A DNA stretch of 38,881 nt from CADEFX01 sp050260355 (GTDB taxonomy: Bacteria > Pseudomonadota > Alphaproteobacteria > Rhizobiales > Hyphomicrobiaceae), in NCBI GenBank assembly GCA_050260355.1, contig JBLNBZ010000062.1:1-38881 (forward strand), read 5' to 3'. The position numbers and the translations under genes were made by a program. Below the pieces are notes generated by a model, which ran no database searches, was not told the origin of the DNA, and saw nothing but the letters and a program-made list of their open reading frames with translations. Shown piece after piece: positions 16,193 through 23,708 of this stretch (position 1 is the stretch's first letter; every line of letters starts with the position of its first letter).

Positions 16193-16726
16193 TTAACGCG
16201 ACTTCCCGCCGACCGTTGAAACCGAGCCCGTCTGCACGATGGCGGGCTCGCCTGACTTTGCCGCCCAGGCTTCCGGCGATGTGTTGTTGCAGCCGGCTCC
16301 GCCTCCGGCCCAGCGCGTCACATCCTCCCGCATACCGGTGGCAAGCGGCTCTGGAATCTTCATATTTTCCGACGTCACGAACGTGCCTTCCGGAGCTCGT
16401 GTGATCCCGACGCGGAAGGCACGCAAGGCGCGAGGGCTCGGCGCCTCTGAGTCGCGCGTGTAGATGATGATCTCGGCTCCCGCCTTCTCGGACGGCGGGG
16501 CGACATCGGCGTGAAAGATGTGCGTGCCCTTGAGCGGCCCGGAGGCACCGAACCAGCAGCTCAAGGCGCCACGGGCGATACGCGTATAGATTTCCGTCGG
16601 CGTCTCGGCATAGGCGCCGTTGCTCGGCATGGCGAGCTTCGGCAGCTCGGGCAGCGGTGACCCGCTGCATCCCGCCAGGGCAAACCCCGCCGCAAACATG
16701 ATGCCGATTGAGCGACGATCTCGCAT
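16193..16726 (-). CDS. Putative lipoprotein, hypothetical
   Basis: This 177-residue protein has a lipoprotein signal peptide with lipobox ALAGC (Cys20), so it should be lipid-anchored in the periplasm or outer membrane. The mature domain has AETPTEIYTRIARGALSCWFG, HIFHADVAPPSEKAGAEIIIY and FRVGITRAPEGTFV segments and two further Cys (C57 region and near C146) that could pair. I recognise it only as a conserved hypothetical type seen in Hyphomicrobiales, without known function. It converges with sciP across 56 bp and lies downstream of fliJ on the same strand, with a gap of 154 bp. Confidence 0.75.
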   Translation of the reverse strand: MRDRRSIGIMFAAGFALAGCSGSPLPELPKLAMPSNGAYAETPTEIYTRIARGALSCWFGASGPLKGTHIFHADVAPPSEKAGAEIIIYTRDSEAPSPRALRAFRVGITRAPEGTFVTSENMKIPEPLATGMREDVTRWAGGGAGCNNTSPEAWAAKSGEPAIVQTGSVSTVGGKSR

Positions 16727-16880
16727 GAGCCCGTTGCAGACTTTCGCGCCGCGGCCGGCTCACCGGCCCACGCAGGCAAACACGTTATGCCGCTGATATG
16801 GCGCCCGCACGATTACAGACTGCGGCCTAAGGCGCAAGTGCGGCCCTGTCGGCCGCAGTGGACCACGCAGTGCAAATACT

Positions 16881-17264
16881 CTAGCGGAGAACTGCGCCTG
16901 AATCGCGCTCGCCGCGGCGGCGGCTGAGGTCGCCGGTATCGCGCACGTCGCTGGACTCGGCCTTGGCGAGCCTGTCGATGGCTTCGTCGCGCTCCTGGAC
17001 GGCCAGATCGAGCTTGGCCCTGAGATCGGCGATGGACGTCTTCAAATTGTCACGCCGCTGTGCGGCAGCCTTGGCGAAGGTCGAATAGGCGAAATGGGTG
17101 ATGTCCTTGATCCCAGTGCGCTCTTCCTCGAAAGCGATCTGGCGATCGAGATCGGCGGCCATCTGCTCGAACTCGCGGATCATCGCCTCGAGCGAGCCAA
17201 CCTTACGGACCTTCTCATCGGCTTCGAAGCGCTTGATCCGCAGCGCGCTTTCGCGTGGCTTCAT
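16881..17264 (-). CDS. fliJ: FliJ-family flagellar export chaperone
   Basis: This 127-residue, highly charged and almost wholly helical protein matches the Hyphomicrobiales FliJ type: MKPRESALRIKRFEADEKVRKV at the N-terminus (in two parts), LEAMIREFEQMAADLDRQIAFEEERTGI, and THFAYSTFAKAAAQRRDNLKTS (in parts), all with heptad-like spacing of a coiled coil. FliJ acts with the FliI ATPase at the flagellar type III export gate as an escort for chaperones. No fliI or other flagellar gene is in the window. The gene is divergent from ctrA, an arrangement that would place both under the same 0.6-kb control region. The last 20 residues are arginine- and aspartate-rich and not conserved. Confidence 0.75.
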   Translation of the reverse strand: MKPRESALRIKRFEADEKVRKVGSLEAMIREFEQMAADLDRQIAFEEERTGIKDITHFAYSTFAKAAAQRRDNLKTSIADLRAKLDLAVQERDEAIDRLAKAESSDVRDTGDLSRRRGERDSGAVLR

Positions 17265-17277
17265 TGCTCGATACCCC

Positions 17278-17297
17278 CAACATGCTCGAACATGTTG
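17278..17297. promoter_or_regulatory. Inverted repeat just upstream of fliJ
   Basis: CAACATG and CATGTTG are perfect 7-bp arms around a 6-bp centre, beginning 13 bp before the fliJ start codon. The position overlaps the fliJ leader, so it could be an operator or an mRNA hairpin that limits access to the ribosome-binding site. Confidence 0.4.
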
Positions 17298-17426
17298 CGC
17301 CTACCCATCAAGTCTTGTGCCACGTGGGCCGTATCGCCCTGGCACAAACAACGTTCGATGCCTCGATCGGTGGCGCTGCCGGCGGTGCACCCACCCGCAA
17401 CATTCACCAAGTATGCGCGGGGGGCA

Positions 17427-17465
17427 TTAAGTTGCGGTAAAGCAACGCCTGCCCGGATCTGAGTC
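17427..17465. promoter_or_regulatory. Candidate CtrA box and CcrM methylation site in the ctrA leader
   Basis: TTAA-N7-TAAA at 17427-17441 matches seven of eight fixed positions of the CtrA consensus TTAA-N7-TTAA. GAGTC at 17461-17465 is the only GANTC between fliJ and ctrA. In Caulobacter, ctrA transcription depends on its own product and on CcrM methylation, so the pairing is sensible here, but the match is imperfect and unproven. Confidence 0.35.
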
Positions 17466-17769
17466 GGCCAGTGTCAAATTTGCTCGCCGGTTCTCAACAA
17501 GAGACTAGGGATCGGCGGGCAAATCAGATATTAAGCAACTTAGGAGCCTGGGGGGTTGATGGCAAGTCGGGGGGAGCACTTGCCGGCCTATGGCGTCCGC
17601 GGGTAGAGGGCCAGTCAATCCATTATCTTTGGGACGGCGGCATGTCGTGCGGCTGGCTGAGGGCTTGCGCGCGGCCGGGCGCAGGGATTGCCCTCAGTGC
17701 TGCGTCTTATAAAGGTCAGTCAGGGCGTACTGATTTGCCTTCAAACCGGCTCAGTTCCTCAAGAGTACA

Positions 17770-17783
17770 TTAGGCTTTGTTAA
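17770..17783. promoter_or_regulatory. Second CtrA-like half-site pair
   Basis: TTAG-N6-TTAA ends about 107 bp before the ctrA ATG. The spacing is one base short of the CtrA consensus, so this is a weak candidate for autoregulation. Confidence 0.25.
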
Positions 17784-17890
17784 CTTCTGCGTCCTACGAT
17801 CCTAAAGATCGATTTAGCTGCGTCGCCTGTGCGTGCTCTCCAGATTTGGGCAGCGGGGCCTGGAATGAGGCCGGGGAAGAGAGGGTTGGC

Positions 17891-18586
17891 ATGCGGGTCC
17901 TTTTGATAGAGGACGACAGCGCCACGGCACAGAGCATCGAGCTGATGCTCCAGTCCGAAGGCTTCAACGTCTACACGACCGATCTTGGCGAAGAGGGTGT
18001 CGATCTCGGCAAGCTCTACGACTACGACATAATTTTACTTGATATCAACTTGCCGGACATGAGCGGATATGATGTGCTCAAGACCTTGCGCGTCAGCAAG
18101 GTTCAGACGCCGATCCTCATCCTGTCCGGGCTCGCCCAGATCGACGACAAGGTGAAGGGCCTCGGCTTTGGTGCCGATGACTATATGACGAAGCCATTTC
18201 ACAAGGACGAGCTCGTCGCCCGCATCCACGCGATCGTGCGCAGATCGAAGGGGCATGCCCAGTCCGTCATCGAGACGGGCGACCTGCGCGTGAACCTCGA
18301 CACCAAGACCGTCGAGGTCAACGGCTCCCGCGTGCATCTGACCGGCAAGGAATATCAGATGCTGGAGCTGCTGTCGCTGCGCAAGGGCACGACGCTGACC
18401 AAGGAGATGTTCCTCAATCATCTTTATGGCGGCATGGACGAGCCCGAGTTGAAAATCATCGACGTCTTCATCTGCAAGCTCCGGAAGAAGCTGCAGGCCG
18501 CAACCGGCGGCAAGCATTACATCGAGACGGTGTGGGGCCGCGGCTACGTGCTGCGCGATCCCTCCGACGAGACGCAGGCCGCCTAG
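17891..18586 (+). CDS. ctrA: Cell-cycle response regulator CtrA
   Basis: CtrA is the OmpR-type master regulator of the alphaproteobacterial cell cycle, flagellum and division genes. From ATG 17891 it has 231 residues. The receiver has the acidic pair E8-D9-D10 in MRVLLIEDDSATAQ, phospho-acceptor D51 in ILLDINLPDMSGYDV, S/T switch LILSG and K in DDYMTKPFHKDEL. The winged-helix output domain has VNGSRVHLTGKEYQMLELLS, LYGGMDEPELKIIDVFICKLRKKL (in parts) and YIETVWGRGYVLRDP. These are near-invariant CtrA sequences. A longer in-frame extension to 17777 has no family support. It is divergent from fliJ across a 626-bp leader and lies near sciP, which encodes its inhibitor. Confidence 0.97.
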   Translation: MRVLLIEDDSATAQSIELMLQSEGFNVYTTDLGEEGVDLGKLYDYDIILLDINLPDMSGYDVLKTLRVSKVQTPILILSGLAQIDDKVKGLGFGADDYMTKPFHKDELVARIHAIVRRSKGHAQSVIETGDLRVNLDTKTVEVNGSRVHLTGKEYQMLELLSLRKGTTLTKEMFLNHLYGGMDEPELKIIDVFICKLRKKLQAATGGKHYIETVWGRGYVLRDPSDETQAA

Positions 18587-18603
18587 CAGCGGCCCGCGGC
18601 TGC
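18586..18603 (+). terminator. Weak hairpin after ctrA
   Basis: GCAGC and GCTGC arms with a GC-rich centre begin in the ctrA stop codon. There is no U tract, so termination here is uncertain. Confidence 0.25.
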
Positions 18604-18748
18604 CCAACCAGCATTAACCTCCGATCGACTGACACTGCGCCGGCGAGAGCGTCCGCTGCTCGCGCGCTCTCCTGTCTGCTTCGTGCCTTGGGCCGCCAAG
18701 TGCGCTATTCATCTGCTCGAGGCCCGACCGGCAACGACAGGAGCGCAC

Positions 18749-19408
18749 GTGCCAAATGATAACAAGGCGGCCGGGAGGCTCACCGCCGCCATCGTCCCCG
18801 TCACGCCGTTCCAGCAGAACTGCACGCTGATTTGGGACACGGCCAGCAAGGTCGGCGCGCTGGTCGACCCCGGCGGCGACGTGGACCGCATCAAGGCGGC
18901 CATTGCTCAGACCGGCATCACCATCGAGAAGATCCTGCTCACCCACGGCCACATCGATCATGCCGGAGGGGCGGCGGAAATGCGCGAGGCCCTGGGCGTG
19001 AAGATCGAGGGTCCGCATCAGGCCGACCGCTTCCTGATGGAGGGGCTGGAGGCGCAGGCCGCCAACTATGGACTGGTTGGGCTGCGCAACGTCACATCGG
19101 ACCGCTGGCTCGTCGAGGGCGACGAGGTGACCGTTGCCGGCCACCGGTTCTCGATCCTGCACTGCCCCGGCCATTCGCCGGGCTCGGTGGTCTACGTCAA
19201 CGAGCCGCATCGGGTCGCGCTGGTCGGTGACGTCCTGTTCCGCGGCTCGATCGGCCGGTCCGACTTTCCCTACGGCGACCACGACGCCCTGATCTCGGCG
19301 ATCAAGACGAAGCTGCTGCCGCTCGGCGACGACATCGCCTTCATCTGCGGGCATGGGCCCACCAGCACATTCGGCGACGAGCGGCGGAGCAATCCGTTCC
19401 TGCGATAG
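18749..19408 (+). CDS. MBL-fold metallo-hydrolase (YcbL/glyoxalase II-like)
   Basis: This 219-residue cytoplasmic protein has the full metallo-beta-lactamase metal set: THGHIDH (65-71), H142 in CPGHSPG, D161 in LVGDVLFRGSIGR, and H202 in FICGHGPTSTFGDE. The short length, lack of the glyoxalase II C-terminal domain and the order of motifs fit the YcbL subgroup, whose members have been described as type II glyoxalase-like thioesterases. The substrate is not shown by sequence. The start is GTG 18749 with AGGAG at 18739-18743; the longer frame from 18683 adds a non-conserved stretch. It converges on a minus-strand binding protein gene with 81 bp between them. Confidence 0.88.
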   Translation: MPNDNKAAGRLTAAIVPVTPFQQNCTLIWDTASKVGALVDPGGDVDRIKAAIAQTGITIEKILLTHGHIDHAGGAAEMREALGVKIEGPHQADRFLMEGLEAQAANYGLVGLRNVTSDRWLVEGDEVTVAGHRFSILHCPGHSPGSVVYVNEPHRVALVGDVLFRGSIGRSDFPYGDHDALISAIKTKLLPLGDDIAFICGHGPTSTFGDERRSNPFLR

Positions 19409-19489
19409 GCGCGCTCGAGTTGCATCTGCCCGGCCCGTCCGCATGCGAGACCGAGCAGGCGCAGCCCCCACCCCGTCGACACGCCCCGC

Positions 19490-20503
19490 TCAGCTCCCCG
19501 GCAGCGTATGCGCGTTGGCGAAGAACATGTCCTTCCAGGAGCCCGGCTTCACTTTCAGCGCACCGGTGCGGTGCATGAAGTCGACGTACTTCATAATGCT
19601 CTTGGGCGTGGTCGTGAACTCGATCTGCGGATCCTCGAGCATGGCCAGGATCTCCGCGCGCGTGCTCTTCTTGTCATTCGAGATCTCGAGGTAGCGCTGC
19701 GCCGCCCAGGGCTTGTCCTTGTTGATCGCAGCGATCGCATCCTCGAAGGCCTGAACGAAGGCCGCATAGACCTTGGGGTTGGTGTCGTAGAATTTCGTCG
19801 TGGTCCAGACCAGGTTGAATGTCGCCGGTCCGCCGAGCACGTCGTAGGAGTTGACGAGCGTGCGAATGCCAGGGCTCTTGAGTTGCTGGTACTGGAATGG
19901 CGGCGAGGAGAAGTGCCCCACCACCTCCGCGGCGCCTGAGAGCAGCGCCGCCTGCGCGTCGGGGTGGGACATGGCGATGGTGAATGCGTCGAGCTTGCCG
20001 TGGTTGCCGGCGCCGAACGCTTTCTCCGCCGCCATTTGCAACGTCACGGCCTGGATCGACACCTTGACCGCCGGCAGGGCGATCTTGTGGGTCTCGTTCA
20101 GGTCCGCGAGCGATTTGACGGCAGACTCGCGCACATTGAGATAGAGCGGCATCGAGTTCATGGCGCACACCGCCTTGACGTCGCCTGCGCCCTTGGTGCG
20201 CGCCCAGATCGTCGCCAGCGGGCCGACGCCGCCGGAGGCGAAATGCAGGCTCCCGGAGAGGATCGCATCGTTCATCGGCGCGCCGCCGGCAAGCGTGACC
20301 CAGTCGACTTTCAGCTTGCCGAGGCCGGCAGCCGTCGCGCGCTTCTCGATGAGCTTGTCGGCTTCCATGATCATCAGCGGCAGGTAGCTGATGCCGTACT
20401 GCTTGGCGACTTTCAGCTCGTCGACCTCGGCGCGCGCGTGCGCTGAGCCGACGACAAGAGCCAGAAGCGTGAGAACGAAAGCCGGAGCGTGCTTCAACAC
20501 CAT
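19490..20503 (-). CDS. Orphan NitT/TauT-type ABC solute-binding protein
   Basis: This periplasmic protein of about 337 residues belongs to the SsuA/THI5-like binding proteins. The signal peptide covers about residues 1-24 (VLKHAPAFVLTLLALVVGSA, ending HARA). The mature part has KVAKQYGISYLPLMIMEADKL (in parts), GAPMNDAILSGSLHFASGGVGPLATIWART (in parts) and DAQAALLSGAAEVVGHFSSPPF, and ends YVDFMHRTGALKVKPGSWKD plus MFF. GGAGG sits only two bases before ATG 20503, so translation may begin at the next codons (GTG 20500). No permease or ATPase is adjacent. It is a paralogue of the protein at 28554-29558. The ligand is unknown; related proteins bind nitrate, sulfonates or pyrimidine-like compounds. 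Confidence 0.88.
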   Translation of the reverse strand: MVLKHAPAFVLTLLALVVGSAHARAEVDELKVAKQYGISYLPLMIMEADKLIEKRATAAGLGKLKVDWVTLAGGAPMNDAILSGSLHFASGGVGPLATIWARTKGAGDVKAVCAMNSMPLYLNVRESAVKSLADLNETHKIALPAVKVSIQAVTLQMAAEKAFGAGNHGKLDAFTIAMSHPDAQAALLSGAAEVVGHFSSPPFQYQQLKSPGIRTLVNSYDVLGGPATFNLVWTTTKFYDTNPKVYAAFVQAFEDAIAAINKDKPWAAQRYLEISNDKKSTRAEILAMLEDPQIEFTTTPKSIMKYVDFMHRTGALKVKPGSWKDMFFANAHTLPGS

Positions 20504-20754
20504 CACCTCCCTCTGCAAATGCTCGCCTTGGCGGGCGGGAGAGAAATATTGGTCCGACTGGCGGGGGATTACAAACCCGCAGCGCGCAAAAAGCAGCCGA
20601 TGACGACTTGGAGCGCGTGCTTGAAAAGCATTTGCCACCCGCCTCGCCGGCGGTGAAAATCTGTTGCCGTCGTTGCCACGGGGCGAGCGATCCGGCGCGC
20701 AGGGCTTAACCGCGTCGGCGCGCTGGCGTGCGCTCCGATCGCACGCAGAACCCG

Positions 20755-21090
20755 CTAGAAGCCGAATTGCAAGCGAAGGTAGTTGGCTCCGCCATCCGGC
20801 GCGTCGCGGCCGACCGTCTGCCAGAAGTCGACCGTCTTCAGACGCAGCGTCTCAGAGCAGCTGCGCACGCAATCGACCCAGTTGCCGCCGGGCAAACGCA
20901 CCTGCCAGCCGACCGGTCCGCGACGCACCGGACCGCTGACCGTGCCATTGCCCCAACGGCTCTCCGCTACGACGTAGCCTGGTGCGACTGCGGCGCCCCT
21001 TCGGCTTTGAGCGAGGGCGGCGCTCGTGTCGTGAAACAGGACGCCGGCAAGCAACAGGCCGGCCAGCACGGCGGACGCGGTCGGACGCAT
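20755..21090 (-). CDS. Small secreted hypothetical protein
   Basis: This 111-residue protein has a signal peptide over about residues 1-28 (LAGLLLAGVLFHDTSAALA) and a compact mature domain with GWQVRLPGGNWVDCVRSCSE (61-80), two cysteines three residues apart (C74 and C78) and ETLRLKTVDFWQ. I know this as a hypothetical type common in Hyphomicrobiales, with no assigned function; periplasmic location is inferred. ATG 21090 has GGAG eight bases upstream. The secreted paralogue pair at 21115-22241 lies directly upstream on the same strand, 24 bp away, so all three could be co-transcribed. Confidence 0.75.
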   Translation of the reverse strand: MRPTASAVLAGLLLAGVLFHDTSAALAQSRRGAAVAPGYVVAESRWGNGTVSGPVRRGPVGWQVRLPGGNWVDCVRSCSETLRLKTVDFWQTVGRDAPDGGANYLRLQFGF

Positions 21091-21114
21091 GTGGTGTCTC
21101 CTGACGAGGCCGCT

Positions 21115-21606
21115 TCAGCTGCGCGACAGATTGATGTTGACGGCCTTGAGGCCGATGCCGTTCGTCAAGATAGAGACCGATTGTGTGCCGCCGTTGACCG
21201 TCACGGTCATGGACCCGGAAAAACCGCCGCCCGTGATCGAGAGGGACACGCGGCTGTTCGACGCCTGGCCGGTGACGCTGCCCGCTGCATTGAACTGGCG
21301 CTCCTCCCAGTTTCCGCTGATCTTGCCGCTCTGGTAGGCGAGCGTCGCCCTGAGCTCGATCTTGTTGCTGGCGGAGGCGCAGCGGATGGCGAGGCCCAAA
21401 CCCGAGCCCTCGTCCTTGGCGGTGTAGTAGGCGCGGCACTTGAGGCTTTCGGTGCTGCCGCCCTCGAGCTTGATCTGTCCAGCGCCGGCCCAACTGCCGT
21501 TGAGCACCGAGAAAAGGCTGTCGGCCCGAGCAACGGAGGAAGCCAGCGGCGACAAGGCAATCCCCAGCACGATCGCAAGCCGATGGGTTAGCCTCGAGCG
21601 GAACAT
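21115..21606 (-). CDS. Secreted hypothetical protein, tandem paralogue A
   Basis: From ATG 21606 this 163-residue protein has a signal peptide (about 1-28, ending SSVARA). The mature domain reads as short beta strands: SLFSVLNGSWAGAGQIKLEGG, ESLKCRAYYTAKDEGSGLGL (in order), IRCASASNKIEL, YQSGKISGNWEER, SGSMTVTV and GLKAVNINLSR. Two cysteines (in LKCRAYY and IRCASA) may form a disulfide. It is clearly homologous to the next protein upstream (21735-22241). The pattern suggests a lipocalin-like or other small beta barrel, but the family and function are unknown to me. A longer frame to 21681 lacks any signal peptide logic and is rejected. Confidence 0.78.
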   Translation of the reverse strand: MFRSRLTHRLAIVLGIALSPLASSVARADSLFSVLNGSWAGAGQIKLEGGSTESLKCRAYYTAKDEGSGLGLAIRCASASNKIELRATLAYQSGKISGNWEERQFNAAGSVTGQASNSRVSLSITGGGFSGSMTVTVNGGTQSVSILTNGIGLKAVNINLSRS

Positions 21607-21734
21607 GTCAGTCCCCCCAATCCAATGCAATTCCCTCTGCCATCGGAACGACGGCAGGCCCCAGCCCCCATGAGGACGCAACTCTCTAGCACGCTTTCTT
21701 CCCGGCGTCAGGACCAGACGGGCAACACCGCCCG

Positions 21735-22241
21735 TTACCGGCGACGAAGCGAAACGTTGATGGCGCGCAGGGCCGTGCCTTGGCTGGCGATCGTCACAGT
21801 CTGGCTTTTGCCGGACAGCGCCACCGACATGCTACCCGACGCCGAGCCGCTGAACCGCAGCACCACCCGGTTGCTGTCGGCGCGCCCGGTGGCATCGCCC
21901 GACGCGCCGAGCGTGCGCTCGTTCCAGCTCCCGCTGACATGGCCGCCCCGATAGACGAGATCGCCTTGCAGATCAAAGGCATTCGATGCGCTGGCACAGC
22001 GGATCGACAGCCCCAGCCGGTTCCCGCCGCCGGAGCTGCGATAATGTGCATTGCAACGCAGCCGCTCGCTCTGTCCGCCCTCGAAGGTGACGCGACCGCC
22101 GCCGGTCCAGCTCCCTGTCAGAGTTTCAAACGGGCTGGCTGCCTGTGCGCCGAAGCCGTCGGCAAGTGAAACCGTCGCGGCGATCATGGCGACAGCGGTG
22201 CGCCGCGCCGGTCTCGAGCGTGGCCATACAGTTCGGCTCAT
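21735..22241 (-). CDS. Secreted hypothetical protein, tandem paralogue B
   Basis: This 168-residue protein has an arginine-rich n-region and a signal peptide ending near residue 35 (ADGFGAQAA). The mature part aligns end to end with the protein at 21115-21606: FETLTGSWTGGGRVTFEGG, ERLRCNAHYRSSGGGNRLGL, IRCASASNAFDL, YRGGHVSGSWNER, SGSMSVAL and ALRAINVSLRR. The shared blocks GSW(A/T)GxG, IRCASASN and SGxWxER, together with the two conserved cysteines, mark an ancient tandem duplication. No function is recognised. A 129-bp gap separates it from paralogue A. Confidence 0.78.
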   Translation of the reverse strand: MSRTVWPRSRPARRTAVAMIAATVSLADGFGAQAASPFETLTGSWTGGGRVTFEGGQSERLRCNAHYRSSGGGNRLGLSIRCASASNAFDLQGDLVYRGGHVSGSWNERTLGASGDATGRADSNRVVLRFSGSASGSMSVALSGKSQTVTIASQGTALRAINVSLRRR

Positions 22242-22507
22242 GACTTTCTACCTCGCGTGAATCAATCGCTACGATGTTGGGGGCCGATCAGTTCCATGCA
22301 AGAGGCCTCTCCAATCTACGGGCCTCGCTTGCACAGCTTGGTCGGGCTGGAGATTACGCGCGCGCCGCGCGCGGGCGCCATACATGGTGTGCGCCCAAGT
22401 TTGCCCGGTATTTTCCCTAGGAGGGCGGTGAGCCGCGGCGCGGCGACGCAATGTGTCGCCGCCTCGCATCCGGCCATTCCAGCGCAAGGCGCGGTTCTCG
22501 TGGCGCT

Positions 22508-22945
22508 TCAGCGCTTTGCGGGCGCCGTCGCCTGTTTTGCCTGTGCCAGAAGCTCGAAGAACGCGCGCACGCGCGTCAGATCGTGAAACTCCTCGAAGCG
22601 CGTGATCTGGTCACCCTGGATGCGCCAGACATGGCGCATGGTCCCCTCGTACTCCAGGCCGGTGGCCTTGTGCCGGTAGTGGAACTTCACCTGGGAGTGG
22701 AATGCAATTCCTTGTGACGTAATCTGAATTGGCTTGTATTCGAGGAAATCGAACTCGTCGATGATGCCCTGTAGCACCTTGGCGAGCGCATCCCGGCCGC
22801 GGACGTGTCCGGCAAACGGCACCTCCTCGGTGAGATGAATCGCGAACATCACATTCTCGGCGAAGCAGGACAGCGTGGCGTCAAGATCCTGCACCGCCCA
22901 CGATGCGTACGCCGCCTCGAGCAGAACTTTGTCGCTTGCCCGCAT
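22508..22945 (-). CDS. NTF2-like / SnoaL-like domain protein
   Basis: From ATG 22945 this is a 145-residue cytoplasmic protein with the cone-shaped NTF2-like fold: helix SDKVLLEAAYASWAVQDLDA, then TLSCFAENVMFAIHL, GHVRGRDALAKVLQGIIDEF, and the long strands FHSQVKFHYRHKATGLEYEG and HVWRIQGDQITRFEEFHDLT. Members include small-molecule isomerases, lyases and binding proteins (SnoaL, ketosteroid-isomerase-like), so the reaction cannot be named. The reading frame continues upstream to 23005, but the family begins at MRASDK. It stands alone between the secreted-protein cluster and the divergent DUF3617 gene. Confidence 0.82.
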   Translation of the reverse strand: MRASDKVLLEAAYASWAVQDLDATLSCFAENVMFAIHLTEEVPFAGHVRGRDALAKVLQGIIDEFDFLEYKPIQITSQGIAFHSQVKFHYRHKATGLEYEGTMRHVWRIQGDQITRFEEFHDLTRVRAFFELLAQAKQATAPAKR

Positions 22946-23142
22946 CTGGTGTGTCCCCTCCCTTTTTCTTGTGGGAACATAGTGCGGTTGTAGCGTTTTG
23001 ACCATTAAACTACTGATATATCAATGGCACGCACTGCCTATTTGTTGGGCAGATCAACCCTTCGCCGCAACCGTGCCTCATTGCTGCGCTCCACGGCACT
23101 TCTGATCCCAAACCCGCGAGTCGAACACTGCAGGACCGCAGC

Positions 23143-23706
23143 ATGCACATCATGACGAGGCTCTCTCTGGCTGTTGGGCTGCTCCTTGGACTGCCGCTTG
23201 CCGCGACTGGTCAGCCGCTCGATGAGCTGCCGGCCCGCAAGCCGGGATACTGGGAGATCCGCATGGTCACCGAGAAGCCTGCAGGGGCGCCGGAAATCGT
23301 TTCGCACGTGTGCATCGACCCGGCGACGGATCGCGAGATCATGGAGTTCGGCCTGCGGATGTCGCGCAAGGGGTGCAAGCGCTACGAGATGAAGCGGCAA
23401 GGCAAGGCGCTGGTGATCGACGCCGAATGCAAAATGGGCCCGATGAAGACGGTGACGCACACAACGATGTCCGGAGACTTCCAGTCGAGCTACTCGGTGC
23501 GCATGGAAGGCACAACGGATGGCGGCATCCTGGCCGGAAACAAGGGCCCGCAGCCGATGCTGATGACGCAATCGGCCAAGTGGGCCGCGGCTGCCTGTCC
23601 AGCCGGCATGACGCCCGGCGATATCTCGATGGGCAACGGCGTCAAGTTCAACGTGAAGCAGCTCAAAGGCCTGCAGAAGCTGCTGCCTCAGCTCCACATC
23701 AATTGA
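23143..23706 (+). CDS. DUF3617 family exported protein
   Basis: This 187-residue protein has an N-terminal signal peptide (about 1-23) and the DUF3617 pattern: RKPGYWEIRM (32-41), VCIDPATD with C57, GCKRYEM with C78, VIDAECKMGP with C96, and THTTMSGDFQSSYSVRM (105-121). A further Cys in AAACPAGM completes two probable disulfides in the periplasm. DUF3617 proteins are small exported proteins of unknown function, common in Proteobacteria. It converges with msrQ, with only two bases between the stop codons, so transcription from each side runs into the other gene. Confidence 0.85.
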   Translation: MHIMTRLSLAVGLLLGLPLAATGQPLDELPARKPGYWEIRMVTEKPAGAPEIVSHVCIDPATDREIMEFGLRMSRKGCKRYEMKRQGKALVIDAECKMGPMKTVTHTTMSGDFQSSYSVRMEGTTDGGILAGNKGPQPMLMTQSAKWAAAACPAGMTPGDISMGNGVKFNVKQLKGLQKLLPQLHIN

Positions 23707-23708
23707 GC

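Noticed and set aside
17471..17773. 100-residue plus-strand frame in the ctrA leader
   Set aside because: No motif, no ribosome-binding site and composition unlike neighbouring genes; the region is better explained as a control region.
17777..17890. Longer start for CtrA
   Set aside because: The extra 38 residues have no counterpart in CtrA proteins, and MRVLLIEDD is the invariant start.
22358..22374. Alternating CG run (Z-DNA-like) between the secreted proteins and the NTF2-like gene
   Set aside because: Short GC alternation is common in DNA of this composition and no function is indicated.
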